From: an uncultured Aquimarina sp.
GTDB taxonomy: Bacteria; Bacteroidota; Bacteroidia; Flavobacteriales; Flavobacteriaceae
Assembly (NCBI GenBank): GCA_947496555.1
Contig: CANMDH010000030.1
Span: 1 to 64,000 of the forward strand
Length of the DNA: 64,000 nucleotides
Reading direction: 5' to 3'
A program made the translations under genes and the position numbers. The notes under the pieces were generated by a model. The model searched no databases and had not been told where the DNA came from. It saw only the letters and a program-made list of their open reading frames with translations. Shown in pieces: positions 25,025 through 33,890 of this stretch (within the stretch, counting starts at the first letter, position 1; the number at the start of each line of letters is the position of its first letter).

Positions 25025-25930
25025 CTATACTTTGTTGAGTTGAGAGGTTCTTACAGTTTTACTTGAAAATGCAGAACTCATTCCCAATTCTGGAATAATC
25101 AGAAATGGTATCTGAATCTGAAATGCAACTCGTTTTACTATCGGTTCCCTTGTCAATTTTTCGACAAAGCTATGTTTATAATAGAGCATTGCCAGTAGAT
25201 ATATGTCTAACTCTTTGGTAAAGACTTTAAGAGAATCAGCAACCGAATCATCCCTTGTTAGTGTATGCCTATAATGTTTCACATCCTTGAAATACTTTTC
25301 CAACATGTTTAGATTAAATTGCTGCTCTTTGGTCAGTTCCTTTTCCCCTTGTTGTTCTACATAAACGATTCTTATTGCTGCATCAAATAACGTTGCAAAA
25401 TCAATAAGCGGTTGTAACTCATTATAACTATAAAAACGTTTAAAATCTGTTGAAAAAGCTATTTCAGATGGAACAATAAAATCGGATCCTTCAGGAATAA
25501 CAAGAACAGGGCAATTTTTTACTGTTTTTATAACTCGAACTGCATTGCTTCCCATAAAAACCGAAGCAGCTCCTGTTGCTCCTTTGGTTCCCATGATAAC
25601 AAGATCTATTTTTTCTTTTTGTACTATTTCTTTAACCTCGTTTGACAAAAAATTGGCCGAAACCTTATGTACAAAATTATGATTTTGAACGGGTAGTTCA
25701 TTTTTGATTTTGGATTCTAACTTCTGTAATTTATTCAATGAAAAAACCATTGATGCATCTTCCATTCCTGTATTTGCAGGAACTCCTTCAATAGATGAAA
25801 AAATAGCTGGAGTATAAATGTGTAATAAGAAAAAAGTACATTCGTAATCTTTAAAAAGTTTACTTGCATATCCTATTGCATTCCATGCATTTTCAGAAAA
25901 ATCTGTTGGTATTAATATCTTTTTCATCAT
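25025..25930 (-). CDS. Universal stress protein, tandem domain
   Basis: The 301-residue double Usp begins MMKKILIPTDFSENAWNAIGYASKLF and has MGTKGATGAASVFMGSN. Its C-terminus is about 20 residues longer than that of the paralogs. It is divergent from ccoI, and the two genes share one TGAYA palindrome. Confidence 0.9.
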   Translation of the reverse strand: MMKKILIPTDFSENAWNAIGYASKLFKDYECTFFLLHIYTPAIFSSIEGVPANTGMEDASMVFSLNKLQKLESKIKNELPVQNHNFVHKVSANFLSNEVKEIVQKEKIDLVIMGTKGATGAASVFMGSNAVRVIKTVKNCPVLVIPEGSDFIVPSEIAFSTDFKRFYSYNELQPLIDFATLFDAAIRIVYVEQQGEKELTKEQQFNLNMLEKYFKDVKHYRHTLTRDDSVADSLKVFTKELDIYLLAMLYYKHSFVEKLTREPIVKRVAFQIQIPFLIIPELGMSSAFSSKTVRTSQLNKV

Positions 25931-25952
25931 AAATGAGTTTAAGATGGAATCC

Positions 25953-26026
25953 CAAAACTAATAGGTCGATTTTGCTCAAACTATGACATTTATCATTTTA
26001 CACCATATGATACTTTTCCATTTTTG
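25953..26026. promoter_or_regulatory. Bidirectional TGAYA box between usp and ccoI
   Basis: One palindrome, TGACATTTATCA (25984-25995), has a -7 box at exactly 23 bases on both sides. TAGTTTTG (25953-25960, minus strand) is perfect for the Usp gene, and CATTTTTG (26019-26026) serves ccoI. This symmetry is strong evidence that the motif is a real activator site. Confidence 0.78.
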
Positions 26027-26043
26027 CAGCAAACAATGAGTCT

Positions 26044-28431
26044 ATGACAGCGTCAACTTGTTTTCACTGCGGAAACGATTGCGGTAAAACAATTATACAC
26101 TTTGATCAAAAAAAATTCTGCTGCAATGGTTGTAAAACTGTATATGATATATTTTCGAGTAATAATTTATCCTGCTATTATGACCTGCAATCTGCTCCTG
26201 GAGCCATTCCTAAAGAGATTAAAGGAAAGTACGATTATCTCGATAATACTGATATTATTGAAAAATTAGTAGAGTTTGATAATGGAAACACACAAATTAT
26301 TACGCTCTATATTCCACATATACATTGTAGTTCCTGTATTTGGGTTTTAGAAAATCTACACAAGCTTCAGCCCGCTATTGTATCTTCACAGGTAAATTTT
26401 CCAAAAAAAACTGTTCGTATAACTTTTAACAAAGAACAACTTTCGCTTAAAGAAGCTATCACATTATTAAGTACTATTGGATACGAACCCTATATTAGTC
26501 TCGATGATTATACAACTGGAGCAACAAAAATTAACCGAAGTCTAATTTATAAACTGGGTATCGCTGGTTTTTCTTTTGGCAATGTGATGTTTCTATCATT
26601 TCCAGAGTATTTTGAAGTGTCAGAATATTGGCTAGAACAATACAAACATGTTTTTAGGTGGCTCATGTTTGCTTTTTCGCTGCCCGTAGTATTGTATGCT
26701 GCGCAGGACTATTTTATCTCGGCCTATAAAGGATTAAAATCTAAACTATTAAACATTGATGTACCCATTGCATTAGGGATCTTTGTTCTCTTTGTTAGAA
26801 GTACTACTGAAATTATTTTTGACCTGGGAACCGGTTTTTTTGATAGCCTTACCGGACTTGTGTTCTTTTTGTTACTTGGAAAGTTTTTTCAGCAAAAAAC
26901 GTATTCGTTTTTGTCCTTTGAAAGAGATTACAAATCCTATTTCCCGATTGCCGTGACCCGAATTGCTAAAGCAAAGCAGAAGAAAAGAAAAGAAGAAAAC
27001 ATACAGGTTTATGATATAAAACAAGGAGATCGGCTTTTGATCAGAAATGAAGAATTAATCCCGGTAGATTGTATTCTTATCGAAGGTAATGCTCAAATTG
27101 ATTATAGCTTTGTTACTGGCGAGAGTGAATCAGTTATTAAACAATCAGGGGACAAACTTTTTGCCGGAGGAAGACAATTGGCTGGAGCTATAGAAATTGA
27201 AGCCTTAAAATCTGTAGAACAAAGTTACCTTACTCAATTATGGAGTAATGATGTGTTTAATAAGGATAAATCGACCTACTTTACTAACCTTACAGATACC
27301 GTAAGTAAATACTTCACCATTACTATTTTGTGCATTGCGTTAGTAGCAACCACGTTTTGGTTATTTGTAGATGTTACAAAAGCAATAAATGTGTTTACAG
27401 CTGTGCTTATCATTGCATGTCCTTGTGCCCTGGCACTGGCAAGACCTTTTGCTCTTGGAAATATTCTAAGAATCTTTGGAAAAAGTAAATTTTATGTCAA
27501 AAACGCTGATGTAATTGAGCAATTGGCACAGGCCGATACTATGATTTTTGATAAAACAGGTACGATAACTACCAATAAAAAAAGTAAAATCGAATATCAA
27601 GGGCTTCAACTTACTTCTGAAGAAGAATCGCTACTCAAAAATACACTTCGAGCTTCAAATCACCCATTAAGCAGATCGCTATATGAAATCCTGGCCGAGC
27701 AGAACATCTATACTTTAGACGAATATCAAGAACATACCGGAAAAGGAATTGAAGGTAAATCTGCGCAAAATACCATCAAGATTGGTTCTTCGAACTTTGT
27801 AGGAAACTCCAACGAATCCGAAAACCTGAATACTTCTGTGCATATAAGTGCAAACAATAAGTATAAAGGTCAATATATTTTTCATAATCTGTACCGAAAA
27901 GGAATTAAAAGAGTATTCGATATCCTATCCAAAACCTATAACCTATCTATTTTATCAGGTGATAACGAAGGTGAAAAAGAATATCTGAGCCATTTATTGC
28001 CAAAAAAAACAAGATTATTATTCAATCAAAAACCTCAGGACAAACTCAATTATATCGATTTATTACAACAACATAAACAAAAAGTAATTATGGTGGGTGA
28101 CGGACTTAACGATGCTGGTGCCTTGGCACAAAGTGATGTAGGTATTGCCGTTTCAGAAAATGTTAATGTATTCTCTCCCGCTTGTGATGCTATTTTAGAT
28201 GCTTCTCAATTTGAAAAAATCACAACCTATCTTACCACTTCAAAAAAAGCGATAAAAATCATTAAATCAAGCTTCATTTTATCGTTTATCTATAACATTA
28301 TTGGTCTATACTTTGCCGTTACGGGACAATTATCTCCTATAGTGGCGGCCATATTAATGCCCCTAAGTTCTATTTCAATCGTAGTATATGTTACCGTACT
28401 CACCAATATTTCCAGCAAAAAAATACAATAA
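26044..28431 (+). CDS. ccoI: Copper-exporting P1B ATPase CcoI/FixI
   Basis: The 795-residue ATPase has an N-terminal Cys-rich domain (CFHCGNDC, FCCNGC), an HMA-like domain with HCSSCIW, the transmembrane metal site CPCALALARP, the phosphorylation motif FDKTGTIT and the hinge GDGLNDAGALA. This layout is that of CcoI, which moves copper across the inner membrane for the CuB centre of cbb3 oxidase. It is separate from the cbb3 operon at 43 kb, but both have a TGAYA box. The next gene starts directly after its stop codon. Confidence 0.92.
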   Translation: MTASTCFHCGNDCGKTIIHFDQKKFCCNGCKTVYDIFSSNNLSCYYDLQSAPGAIPKEIKGKYDYLDNTDIIEKLVEFDNGNTQIITLYIPHIHCSSCIWVLENLHKLQPAIVSSQVNFPKKTVRITFNKEQLSLKEAITLLSTIGYEPYISLDDYTTGATKINRSLIYKLGIAGFSFGNVMFLSFPEYFEVSEYWLEQYKHVFRWLMFAFSLPVVLYAAQDYFISAYKGLKSKLLNIDVPIALGIFVLFVRSTTEIIFDLGTGFFDSLTGLVFFLLLGKFFQQKTYSFLSFERDYKSYFPIAVTRIAKAKQKKRKEENIQVYDIKQGDRLLIRNEELIPVDCILIEGNAQIDYSFVTGESESVIKQSGDKLFAGGRQLAGAIEIEALKSVEQSYLTQLWSNDVFNKDKSTYFTNLTDTVSKYFTITILCIALVATTFWLFVDVTKAINVFTAVLIIACPCALALARPFALGNILRIFGKSKFYVKNADVIEQLAQADTMIFDKTGTITTNKKSKIEYQGLQLTSEEESLLKNTLRASNHPLSRSLYEILAEQNIYTLDEYQEHTGKGIEGKSAQNTIKIGSSNFVGNSNESENLNTSVHISANNKYKGQYIFHNLYRKGIKRVFDILSKTYNLSILSGDNEGEKEYLSHLLPKKTRLLFNQKPQDKLNYIDLLQQHKQKVIMVGDGLNDAGALAQSDVGIAVSENVNVFSPACDAILDASQFEKITTYLTTSKKAIKIIKSSFILSFIYNIIGLYFAVTGQLSPIVAAILMPLSSISIVVYVTVLTNISSKKIQ

Positions 28432-29034
28432 ATGAGTGCCTCAGAAGATCATAACCCTATAGCGCATTTTCAGAAATGGTTTCATGAAGTAGACGTTGCT
28501 CATCCCGAAGATGAGGCAAACACAATGTTACTTTCTACTTTAGGGCTAGACGGTTTCCCAAAAAGTAGAATTGTTTTATTAAAACGGTTTACCTGGGAAG
28601 GCTTCATCTTTTTTACGAATTATAATAGTGAAAAAGGAAAAGCTATTACTCAAAACAACAATGTTTCGATTTCCTTTAATTGGGAGGCATCAAATCGTCA
28701 AGTTTTGATTATAGGAAAAGCCGAAAAGATTCCTGAAAATCTTTCCGAAGGGTATTTCGAATCTCGACCCAAAGGAAGTAAATTAAGTGCTTGGGTTTCT
28801 CAACAAAGTGAAGTTATTCCTTCACGTGAATTGCTGGATGATCGTTTAAAACATTATGAAAACAAATATAAAAACAAGCCCATTACCAAACCAGAATATT
28901 GGGGAGGATATATCGTCAAACCAACTGCCATAGAGTTTAATGAGCATGATCCTTTGGTTGGTTTTAGTCGCGTAACAACATATACACTACAGCCAGATTA
29001 CCGCTGGTTAAAACGCATTAAATTCATTTCTTAA
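28432..29034 (+). CDS. PdxH-like flavoprotein with divergent C-terminus
   Basis: The protein matches pyridoxamine 5'-phosphate oxidase over most of its length: SRIVLLK, FFTNYNSEKGKAI, RQVLIIGKAEKI, YFESRPKGSKLSAWVSQQS and YWGGYIVKP. The last 30 residues differ. The usual FWQG and RLHDR, whose Arg and His bind the substrate in the E. coli enzyme, are missing, and the chain ends WLKRIKFIS instead of WKIERLAP. The N-terminus is also short. It probably binds FMN but may not be a standard PdxH. It follows ccoI with no gap and shares its promoter. Confidence 0.8.
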   Translation: MSASEDHNPIAHFQKWFHEVDVAHPEDEANTMLLSTLGLDGFPKSRIVLLKRFTWEGFIFFTNYNSEKGKAITQNNNVSISFNWEASNRQVLIIGKAEKIPENLSEGYFESRPKGSKLSAWVSQQSEVIPSRELLDDRLKHYENKYKNKPITKPEYWGGYIVKPTAIEFNEHDPLVGFSRVTTYTLQPDYRWLKRIKFIS

Positions 29035-29077
29035 TATTACCAAAAAAAGTAAATATTAGTTTCCAAAACCTCAACAT

Positions 29078-29221
29078 CTAACCTTCTGGATATGGAGAAA
29101 ACAAATCCAATACCATTTCAGTATTTCGAAACAAATATGCCAATAGTATTCCTAGGCATACTATGATTAAAGCTTTAAGGAGTTTTCCTTTCAGATCAAT
29201 TCTTCCAGAACTCTTTTTCAT
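29078..29221 (-). CDS. 47-residue single-helix membrane protein
   Basis: A short reading frame begins MKKSSGRIDLKGKLLKALII and has one membrane helix (about residues 14-31), followed by a charged tail ending PYPEG. It is too short for routine gene finding, but a TGAYA palindrome lies upstream with a -7 box at the standard 23 bases (29255-29262), divergent from the Usp gene. This supports expression. No family is recognisable; small helices of this kind can be accessory subunits of membrane complexes. The stretch 29035-29390 otherwise holds only this promoter region. Confidence 0.55.
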   Translation of the reverse strand: MKKSSGRIDLKGKLLKALIIVCLGILLAYLFRNTEMVLDLFSPYPEG

Positions 29222-29254
29222 AATTTAAAATTTTAGTTGGTTAGTAAATACATA

Positions 29255-29328
29255 CAAAGTTCATAAAGAAATAGACCTTAAAACCTGACAAATGTCATTT
29301 TCCAATTCTTTTAATAAAGTAACCTTTG
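29255..29328. promoter_or_regulatory. Bidirectional TGAYA box, usp and small membrane protein
   Basis: The palindrome TGACAAATGTCA (29286-29297) has AACCTTTG at 29321-29328 for the plus-strand Usp and GAACTTTG (minus strand, 29255-29262) for the 47-residue protein. Both are spaced by exactly 23 bases and each is one mismatch from TAnnTTTG. Confidence 0.72.
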
Positions 29329-29390
29329 TACTAAGAAAACCAACAACCGCCAGGTATAACCACATTTGCCTATAATTAAAAACTTAAAAC

Positions 29391-30176
29391 ATGAAAGACA
29401 TCACCAAAATCCTTGTCCCGTTCGATTTATCTACCTCTACAAACAGTGCTGTTGAATATGCAATTAATTTTGCTGGAGATGACAAAGACATCGAGATTTT
29501 ACTAACACATGTAGATGTATCTGATGACGCCTCGAACAAAAAAATGCTGGAAGGAACAATTGAGAATATGAAAAAAGATCACCCTCTGTTCAGGGGCACT
29601 ATCAACTGGGCTCTTAAATCAGGCAATCTTATAGAAAATATTTTAGAAACCCGAAAACAACAGAAAGCTGATTTAATCATTATGGGCACAAAAGGTTCTG
29701 ACGGAGATAAGGCTGTTACCAATACTTCTAAACTTGTATTAGAAGCCGATTGTCCTGTGATTGCAATTCCCGAGAATTCAAAAGACTTTGCAGTAAAAAA
29801 AATAGCGTTGGTTTTAGGGAAAAATGAAATAGATGATGCTTCAGTTCTTGAAGTACTTTTAGATATTGCCAGAAGATTTCATTCTGAAGTTCATGTCCTA
29901 ACAATCTGTAATGAAAATGAAAGTTATGGGTATTCTGAAGTCGATGAAAAAAATGAAAATACACTGGAATATTATTTAGAAAATTTCTATTCACACCATA
30001 CTTTTCAGGAAAATGCGGATATCGAAAAAGGGATTTTTGACTATATAAATGATAAGGAGATCGATCTTTTAGCCATTTTACCTAGAAATCATGCTAAGAA
30101 AAACAGACCGTCTGAAGGCAGACTTACTAAACTTTTGACACTTCATACCGAAGTACCACTTTTAACTATTGATTAA
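29391..30176 (+). CDS. Universal stress protein, divergent tandem form
   Basis: The 261-residue protein begins MKDITKILVPFDLSTSTNSAVEYA and keeps GTKGSDGDKAV but lacks the following G-S pair, so nucleotide binding may be weakened. It is shorter and more divergent than the eight full-length double Usps in this window. It may be co-transcribed with the SLC13 permease 104 bases downstream. Confidence 0.85.
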   Translation: MKDITKILVPFDLSTSTNSAVEYAINFAGDDKDIEILLTHVDVSDDASNKKMLEGTIENMKKDHPLFRGTINWALKSGNLIENILETRKQQKADLIIMGTKGSDGDKAVTNTSKLVLEADCPVIAIPENSKDFAVKKIALVLGKNEIDDASVLEVLLDIARRFHSEVHVLTICNENESYGYSEVDEKNENTLEYYLENFYSHHTFQENADIEKGIFDYINDKEIDLLAILPRNHAKKNRPSEGRLTKLLTLHTEVPLLTID

Positions 30177-30226
30177 ACACAATTATAAATACGTTCCCTA
30201 AGTTTTTAATCAATTAAATAAAAAGA

Positions 30227-30253
30227 GACGAACCTTATTGAGAAAGGATCGTC
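30227..30253 (+). terminator. Hairpin between usp and the SLC13 permease
   Basis: GACGAACCTT (30227-30236) pairs with AAGGATCGTC (30244-30253) with one mismatch. There is no clear T-run after it, so it may attenuate rather than end transcription. Confidence 0.4.
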
Positions 30254-30280
30254 CAAAATAAACTTCAAAAGAGGTATCAG

Positions 30281-32119
30281 ATGTATATAATGTTAATCAT
30301 TTTTGTAATCACTATAAGCTTATTTATATGGGGTAAATATCCTCCAGATGTTGTAGCCGTATTATCCATGCTAAGTTTATTCCTAACTGGTATTTTAGAT
30401 GTCACAGAAACCTTTAGTGGTTTTAGTAATGCCACAGTAATTATGATTGCTGCGCTTTTTATTATTGGTGAAGGTCTTGCTCAGACCGGATGGACAGCTT
30501 TGGCGGGGAATAAATTCATCCAATGGGCAGGTAAAAGCGTTCCTAAACTACTGGTAATTGTTACTTTGGGTTCTGGAATACTATCAGGCTTTGTAAGCAA
30601 TACAGGAACGGTAGCAACATTACTTCCTGTTACTATTTCAGCAGCATGGAATATTGGAACCTTACCTTCAAAATTACTAATGCCAGTTGCTTTTGGCTCT
30701 AATACAGGTGGATTACTAACATTAACAGGAACCCCTCCAAATATCATCGCAAGCAATGCCCTTATCGAACAGGGTTTCAGTGGATTTTCATTTTTCGAGT
30801 TTGCTTTGATCGGACTCCCTTTATTGATTATATCCATATTATATTTTAGATATTTTGGCTATAAAATACTTCCAAATTATAAAACCAGAAATAGACCTGT
30901 AAACATTGATTCAGAATTGCATAAGTGGATTGAAGCGTATCGAGTAGACCAGAATTATTTCAGACTACGAGTTCGGTCCATATCTCCATTACTTGGTACA
31001 AAGATCAAGGCATGGGATTTTGAAAACACCTATAATGTTTCGATCATTCGCTTAAAACGAAGACACCCTAATCTATTAAAAGGAACACCTTCTTTTATAG
31101 AATTTCCTCAAGAAGATACCGAGTTTATGTATCACGATATCATCACAGTAAAAGGAGAAACCGAAGCCATTAATAAGATCATGATCGATTTCAGATTAGG
31201 CTTATGGAGATTAGACCCTATAGAAGAAGAGTTAAAAAACAACCTTATTAATCAAGAAGTAGGCATGGCCGAGGTTATCGTAACTCCTAAATCTCTTTTT
31301 GTAGGCAGAAGAATTAAGATCGGTGATTATTTCGAAAGATTTAATATTCAACTTTTAGCAGCCTCAAGAAATAATGAACCTCTTCAGGACAAAGATATTA
31401 GGGTAAGAGCTGGGGATGCATTCTTAATAAGAGGTACATGGCAGGATATTGGAGAGCTCAAAGAATTGTATGAAAACTTGGTTATCTGCGGAAGTCCAGA
31501 AGGAATGGCTAAAAATGTAGAAAACCTAACTCCAAAATCATACATCGCATTAGGAACCTTATTATTGATGATCATTTTATTAGTATTCAAAATAGTTCCC
31601 GGGGCAATTACCGCTTTGGTATGTGCCGGTATTATTTTGATAACTGGTTGTGTGCCTATTTCAAAAGCATATAAAGGAATAAGCTGGACTAGTGTAGTAA
31701 TGATAGCTGCCATGATCCCTATGGGTACTGCATTACAAAAAACCGGTGCTGCACAAATAGCTGCTGATAGTTTAGTGACCTATTTGGGTGCTATCCATCC
31801 AGCGGCATTGCTAGGAGGTATCTTTTTATTGACTACCATTTTTAGCCAGTTCATCAACAATTCTGCAACAGCAGTATTGATGGCTCCAATTGCTATTCTG
31901 GCAGCGACTAGTTTAGAAATTTCTCCTAAACCTGTAATGATTACGGTTGCTATAAGTGCTTCGACAGCATTTCTTACTCCAATTGGGACCACCACCAATG
32001 CCATGGTACTTTCTGCAGGAGGCTATAAATTCTTGGATTATGTAAAAGTGGGAACACCCTTACTCATACTATTTTTTGCAACGACCCTATTCCTGGTGCC
32101 AATAATATGGCCCTTTTAA
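30281..32119 (+). CDS. SLC13/DASS family permease with two TrkA-C domains
   Basis: The 612-residue protein has about ten membrane segments in two blocks. They surround two soluble TrkA-C (RCK-C) domains at roughly residues 205-400. The transport motifs SNTGTVATLLPV with TGTPPNIIASNAL, and INNSATAVLMAPI with TPIGTTTNAM, are those of sodium-coupled dicarboxylate, sulfate or citrate permeases. The neighbouring pckA favours a C4-dicarboxylate, and sulfate is the main alternative. It ends 35 bases before pckA. Confidence 0.85.
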   Translation: MYIMLIIFVITISLFIWGKYPPDVVAVLSMLSLFLTGILDVTETFSGFSNATVIMIAALFIIGEGLAQTGWTALAGNKFIQWAGKSVPKLLVIVTLGSGILSGFVSNTGTVATLLPVTISAAWNIGTLPSKLLMPVAFGSNTGGLLTLTGTPPNIIASNALIEQGFSGFSFFEFALIGLPLLIISILYFRYFGYKILPNYKTRNRPVNIDSELHKWIEAYRVDQNYFRLRVRSISPLLGTKIKAWDFENTYNVSIIRLKRRHPNLLKGTPSFIEFPQEDTEFMYHDIITVKGETEAINKIMIDFRLGLWRLDPIEEELKNNLINQEVGMAEVIVTPKSLFVGRRIKIGDYFERFNIQLLAASRNNEPLQDKDIRVRAGDAFLIRGTWQDIGELKELYENLVICGSPEGMAKNVENLTPKSYIALGTLLLMIILLVFKIVPGAITALVCAGIILITGCVPISKAYKGISWTSVVMIAAMIPMGTALQKTGAAQIAADSLVTYLGAIHPAALLGGIFLLTTIFSQFINNSATAVLMAPIAILAATSLEISPKPVMITVAISASTAFLTPIGTTTNAMVLSAGGYKFLDYVKVGTPLLILFFATTLFLVPIIWPF

Positions 32120-32154
32120 CCGACAAATTATTAAAAATTTAAATTATTTAGAAA

Positions 32155-33780
32155 ATGGAAAATGTATTAAAAACAAATGTAAACTTAGAGAAATACGGAT
32201 TAAAGGACACTACGATGCACTATAATCTTTCTCCAGAAAAACTTCAGGAAATTGTCCTTGAAAAAGGGATGGGAAAAGAAACTTCTAATGGAACTCTGGC
32301 TATCAACACCGGAAAGTTCACGGGTAGATCTCCACAAGATCGTTTCCTGGTAAAAGATGAATATACCAAAGATAAAGTTTGGTGGGGAAAAACCAACAAA
32401 CCTATTGATCCCGATAAGTTTGACCTCCTTCAGGATGAAATCATCAATTATTTATCCGGAAAAGAACTTTATGTAAGAGACGCTTATGTCTGTGCAGATC
32501 CTGAGTATAAAATGAATGTGCGTACGATTACAGAATACCCTTGGTCAAACATGTTTATTTACAATATGTTCCTGCGCTGTGAGGAATCTGAATTAGAAAA
32601 CTTTCAAGAAGAATGGCTGGTACTATGTGCTCCCGGATACGAAGCAAAAGATCCGGCGGCTTACGGAATCCGACAAGGAAACTTCTCTATTTTAAACTTC
32701 ACCAAAAAGATTGCCTTGGTAGGAGGTTCTGCATATACAGGTGAAATGAAAAAAGGAATTTTCTCTGCCTTAAATATGATCCTTCCTATTGAAAAGAACG
32801 TACTACCTATGCACTGCTCGGCAAATGTAGGCGAACTTGGTGATACGGCAATCTTTTTTGGATTATCAGGCACTGGTAAAACCACTTTATCTGCCGATCC
32901 AGATCGTAAACTTATTGGAGATGATGAACATGGATGGACAGCAGAAAATACGATCTTTAACTTTGAAGGAGGTTGCTACGCAAAAGCTATTGATCTAACT
33001 GAAGATAAAGAACCAGACATCTATAGAGCTATTAAACCTGGAGCTATTCTGGAAAACGTAGTCTTCAAAGAAAATGGTGAAGTAGACTTTGAAGATAGCT
33101 CTATCACTCAAAATACTCGTGTGAGCTATCCTATATATCATATTGATAACATCCAACAGCCATCGTTTGCAAAGAACCCAAAGAATATTTTCTTTTTAAC
33201 TTGCGATGCTTTTGGCGTATTACCTCCGGTATCTAAATTAACTCCGGGCCAAGCTGCGTACCACTTCATTTCAGGATACACGGCTAAAGTGGCCGGAACT
33301 GAAGCTGGAATTACAGAGCCAGTTCCTTCATTTTCAGCTTGCTTTGGAGAGCCATTTATGCCATTACATCCAACGGTATATGCAGAGATGTTAAGCAGAA
33401 AAATGAAAGAGGCCAATGTAAACGTTTGGTTAATCAATACCGGTTGGAGTGGCGGACCTTACGGAGTAGGTTCTCGTATTAGACTAAGACACACCAGAGC
33501 TATGATAACGGCAATTCTTGAAGGAAAATTAAATAAAGTTAATTATGAACAACATCCTATTTTTGGATTATTCATGCCAGAATATTGCCCTGGCGTACCT
33601 TCAGAAATTCTTGATCCTATGAATACCTGGTTGCAAAAAGGAGCATATGTGAGTAAAGCTATTCAACTAGCACACTCTTTCCATCTTAATTTTGAAAAGT
33701 TTGCCAACCAGGCATCTCAGCAAATCATTGAGGGTGGACCACTAATCGATGAGCACCATCACTTAGGAGAGCACGTTTAA
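32155..33780 (+). CDS. pckA: ATP-dependent phosphoenolpyruvate carboxykinase
   Basis: This enzyme interconverts oxaloacetate plus ATP with phosphoenolpyruvate, CO2 and ADP. The kinase-1a P-loop GLSGTGKTTLS, the metal-binding IGDDEHGW and the PEPCK signature NVGELGDTAIFF are all present, at the normal length of 541 residues. It may run in the reverse, CO2-fixing direction during fermentation, which would fit the low-oxygen gene set around it. It probably shares a transcript with the upstream permease. Confidence 0.95.
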   Translation: MENVLKTNVNLEKYGLKDTTMHYNLSPEKLQEIVLEKGMGKETSNGTLAINTGKFTGRSPQDRFLVKDEYTKDKVWWGKTNKPIDPDKFDLLQDEIINYLSGKELYVRDAYVCADPEYKMNVRTITEYPWSNMFIYNMFLRCEESELENFQEEWLVLCAPGYEAKDPAAYGIRQGNFSILNFTKKIALVGGSAYTGEMKKGIFSALNMILPIEKNVLPMHCSANVGELGDTAIFFGLSGTGKTTLSADPDRKLIGDDEHGWTAENTIFNFEGGCYAKAIDLTEDKEPDIYRAIKPGAILENVVFKENGEVDFEDSSITQNTRVSYPIYHIDNIQQPSFAKNPKNIFFLTCDAFGVLPPVSKLTPGQAAYHFISGYTAKVAGTEAGITEPVPSFSACFGEPFMPLHPTVYAEMLSRKMKEANVNVWLINTGWSGGPYGVGSRIRLRHTRAMITAILEGKLNKVNYEQHPIFGLFMPEYCPGVPSEILDPMNTWLQKGAYVSKAIQLAHSFHLNFEKFANQASQQIIEGGPLIDEHHHLGEHV

Positions 33781-33830
33781 TAGCTTTGCTAACATTTAAA
33801 TACTAATTTTCTAAATGCTGTCAGCTTGAG

Positions 33831-33850
33831 CACTCCGAAATTTCGGAGTG
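33831..33850 (+). terminator. Terminator after pckA
   Basis: CACTCCGAAA and TTTCGGAGTG form a perfect 20-base palindrome followed by TTCTT, 50 bases after the pckA stop codon. Confidence 0.75.
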
Positions 33851-33890
33851 TTCTTAATGATAGTATAATCATTCCATATTATTTTCATTA

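Noticed and set aside
28900-29034. Frameshift as the cause of the odd PdxH C-terminus
   Set aside because: I looked for the usual FWQG/RLHDR end in the other frames of this stretch and did not find it, so true divergence is more likely than a sequencing error.
33858-33871. TGATAGTATAATCA before the first porin
   Set aside because: It looks like a TGAYA box but the inner spacing is two bases too long, and no -7 box lies at 23 bases.
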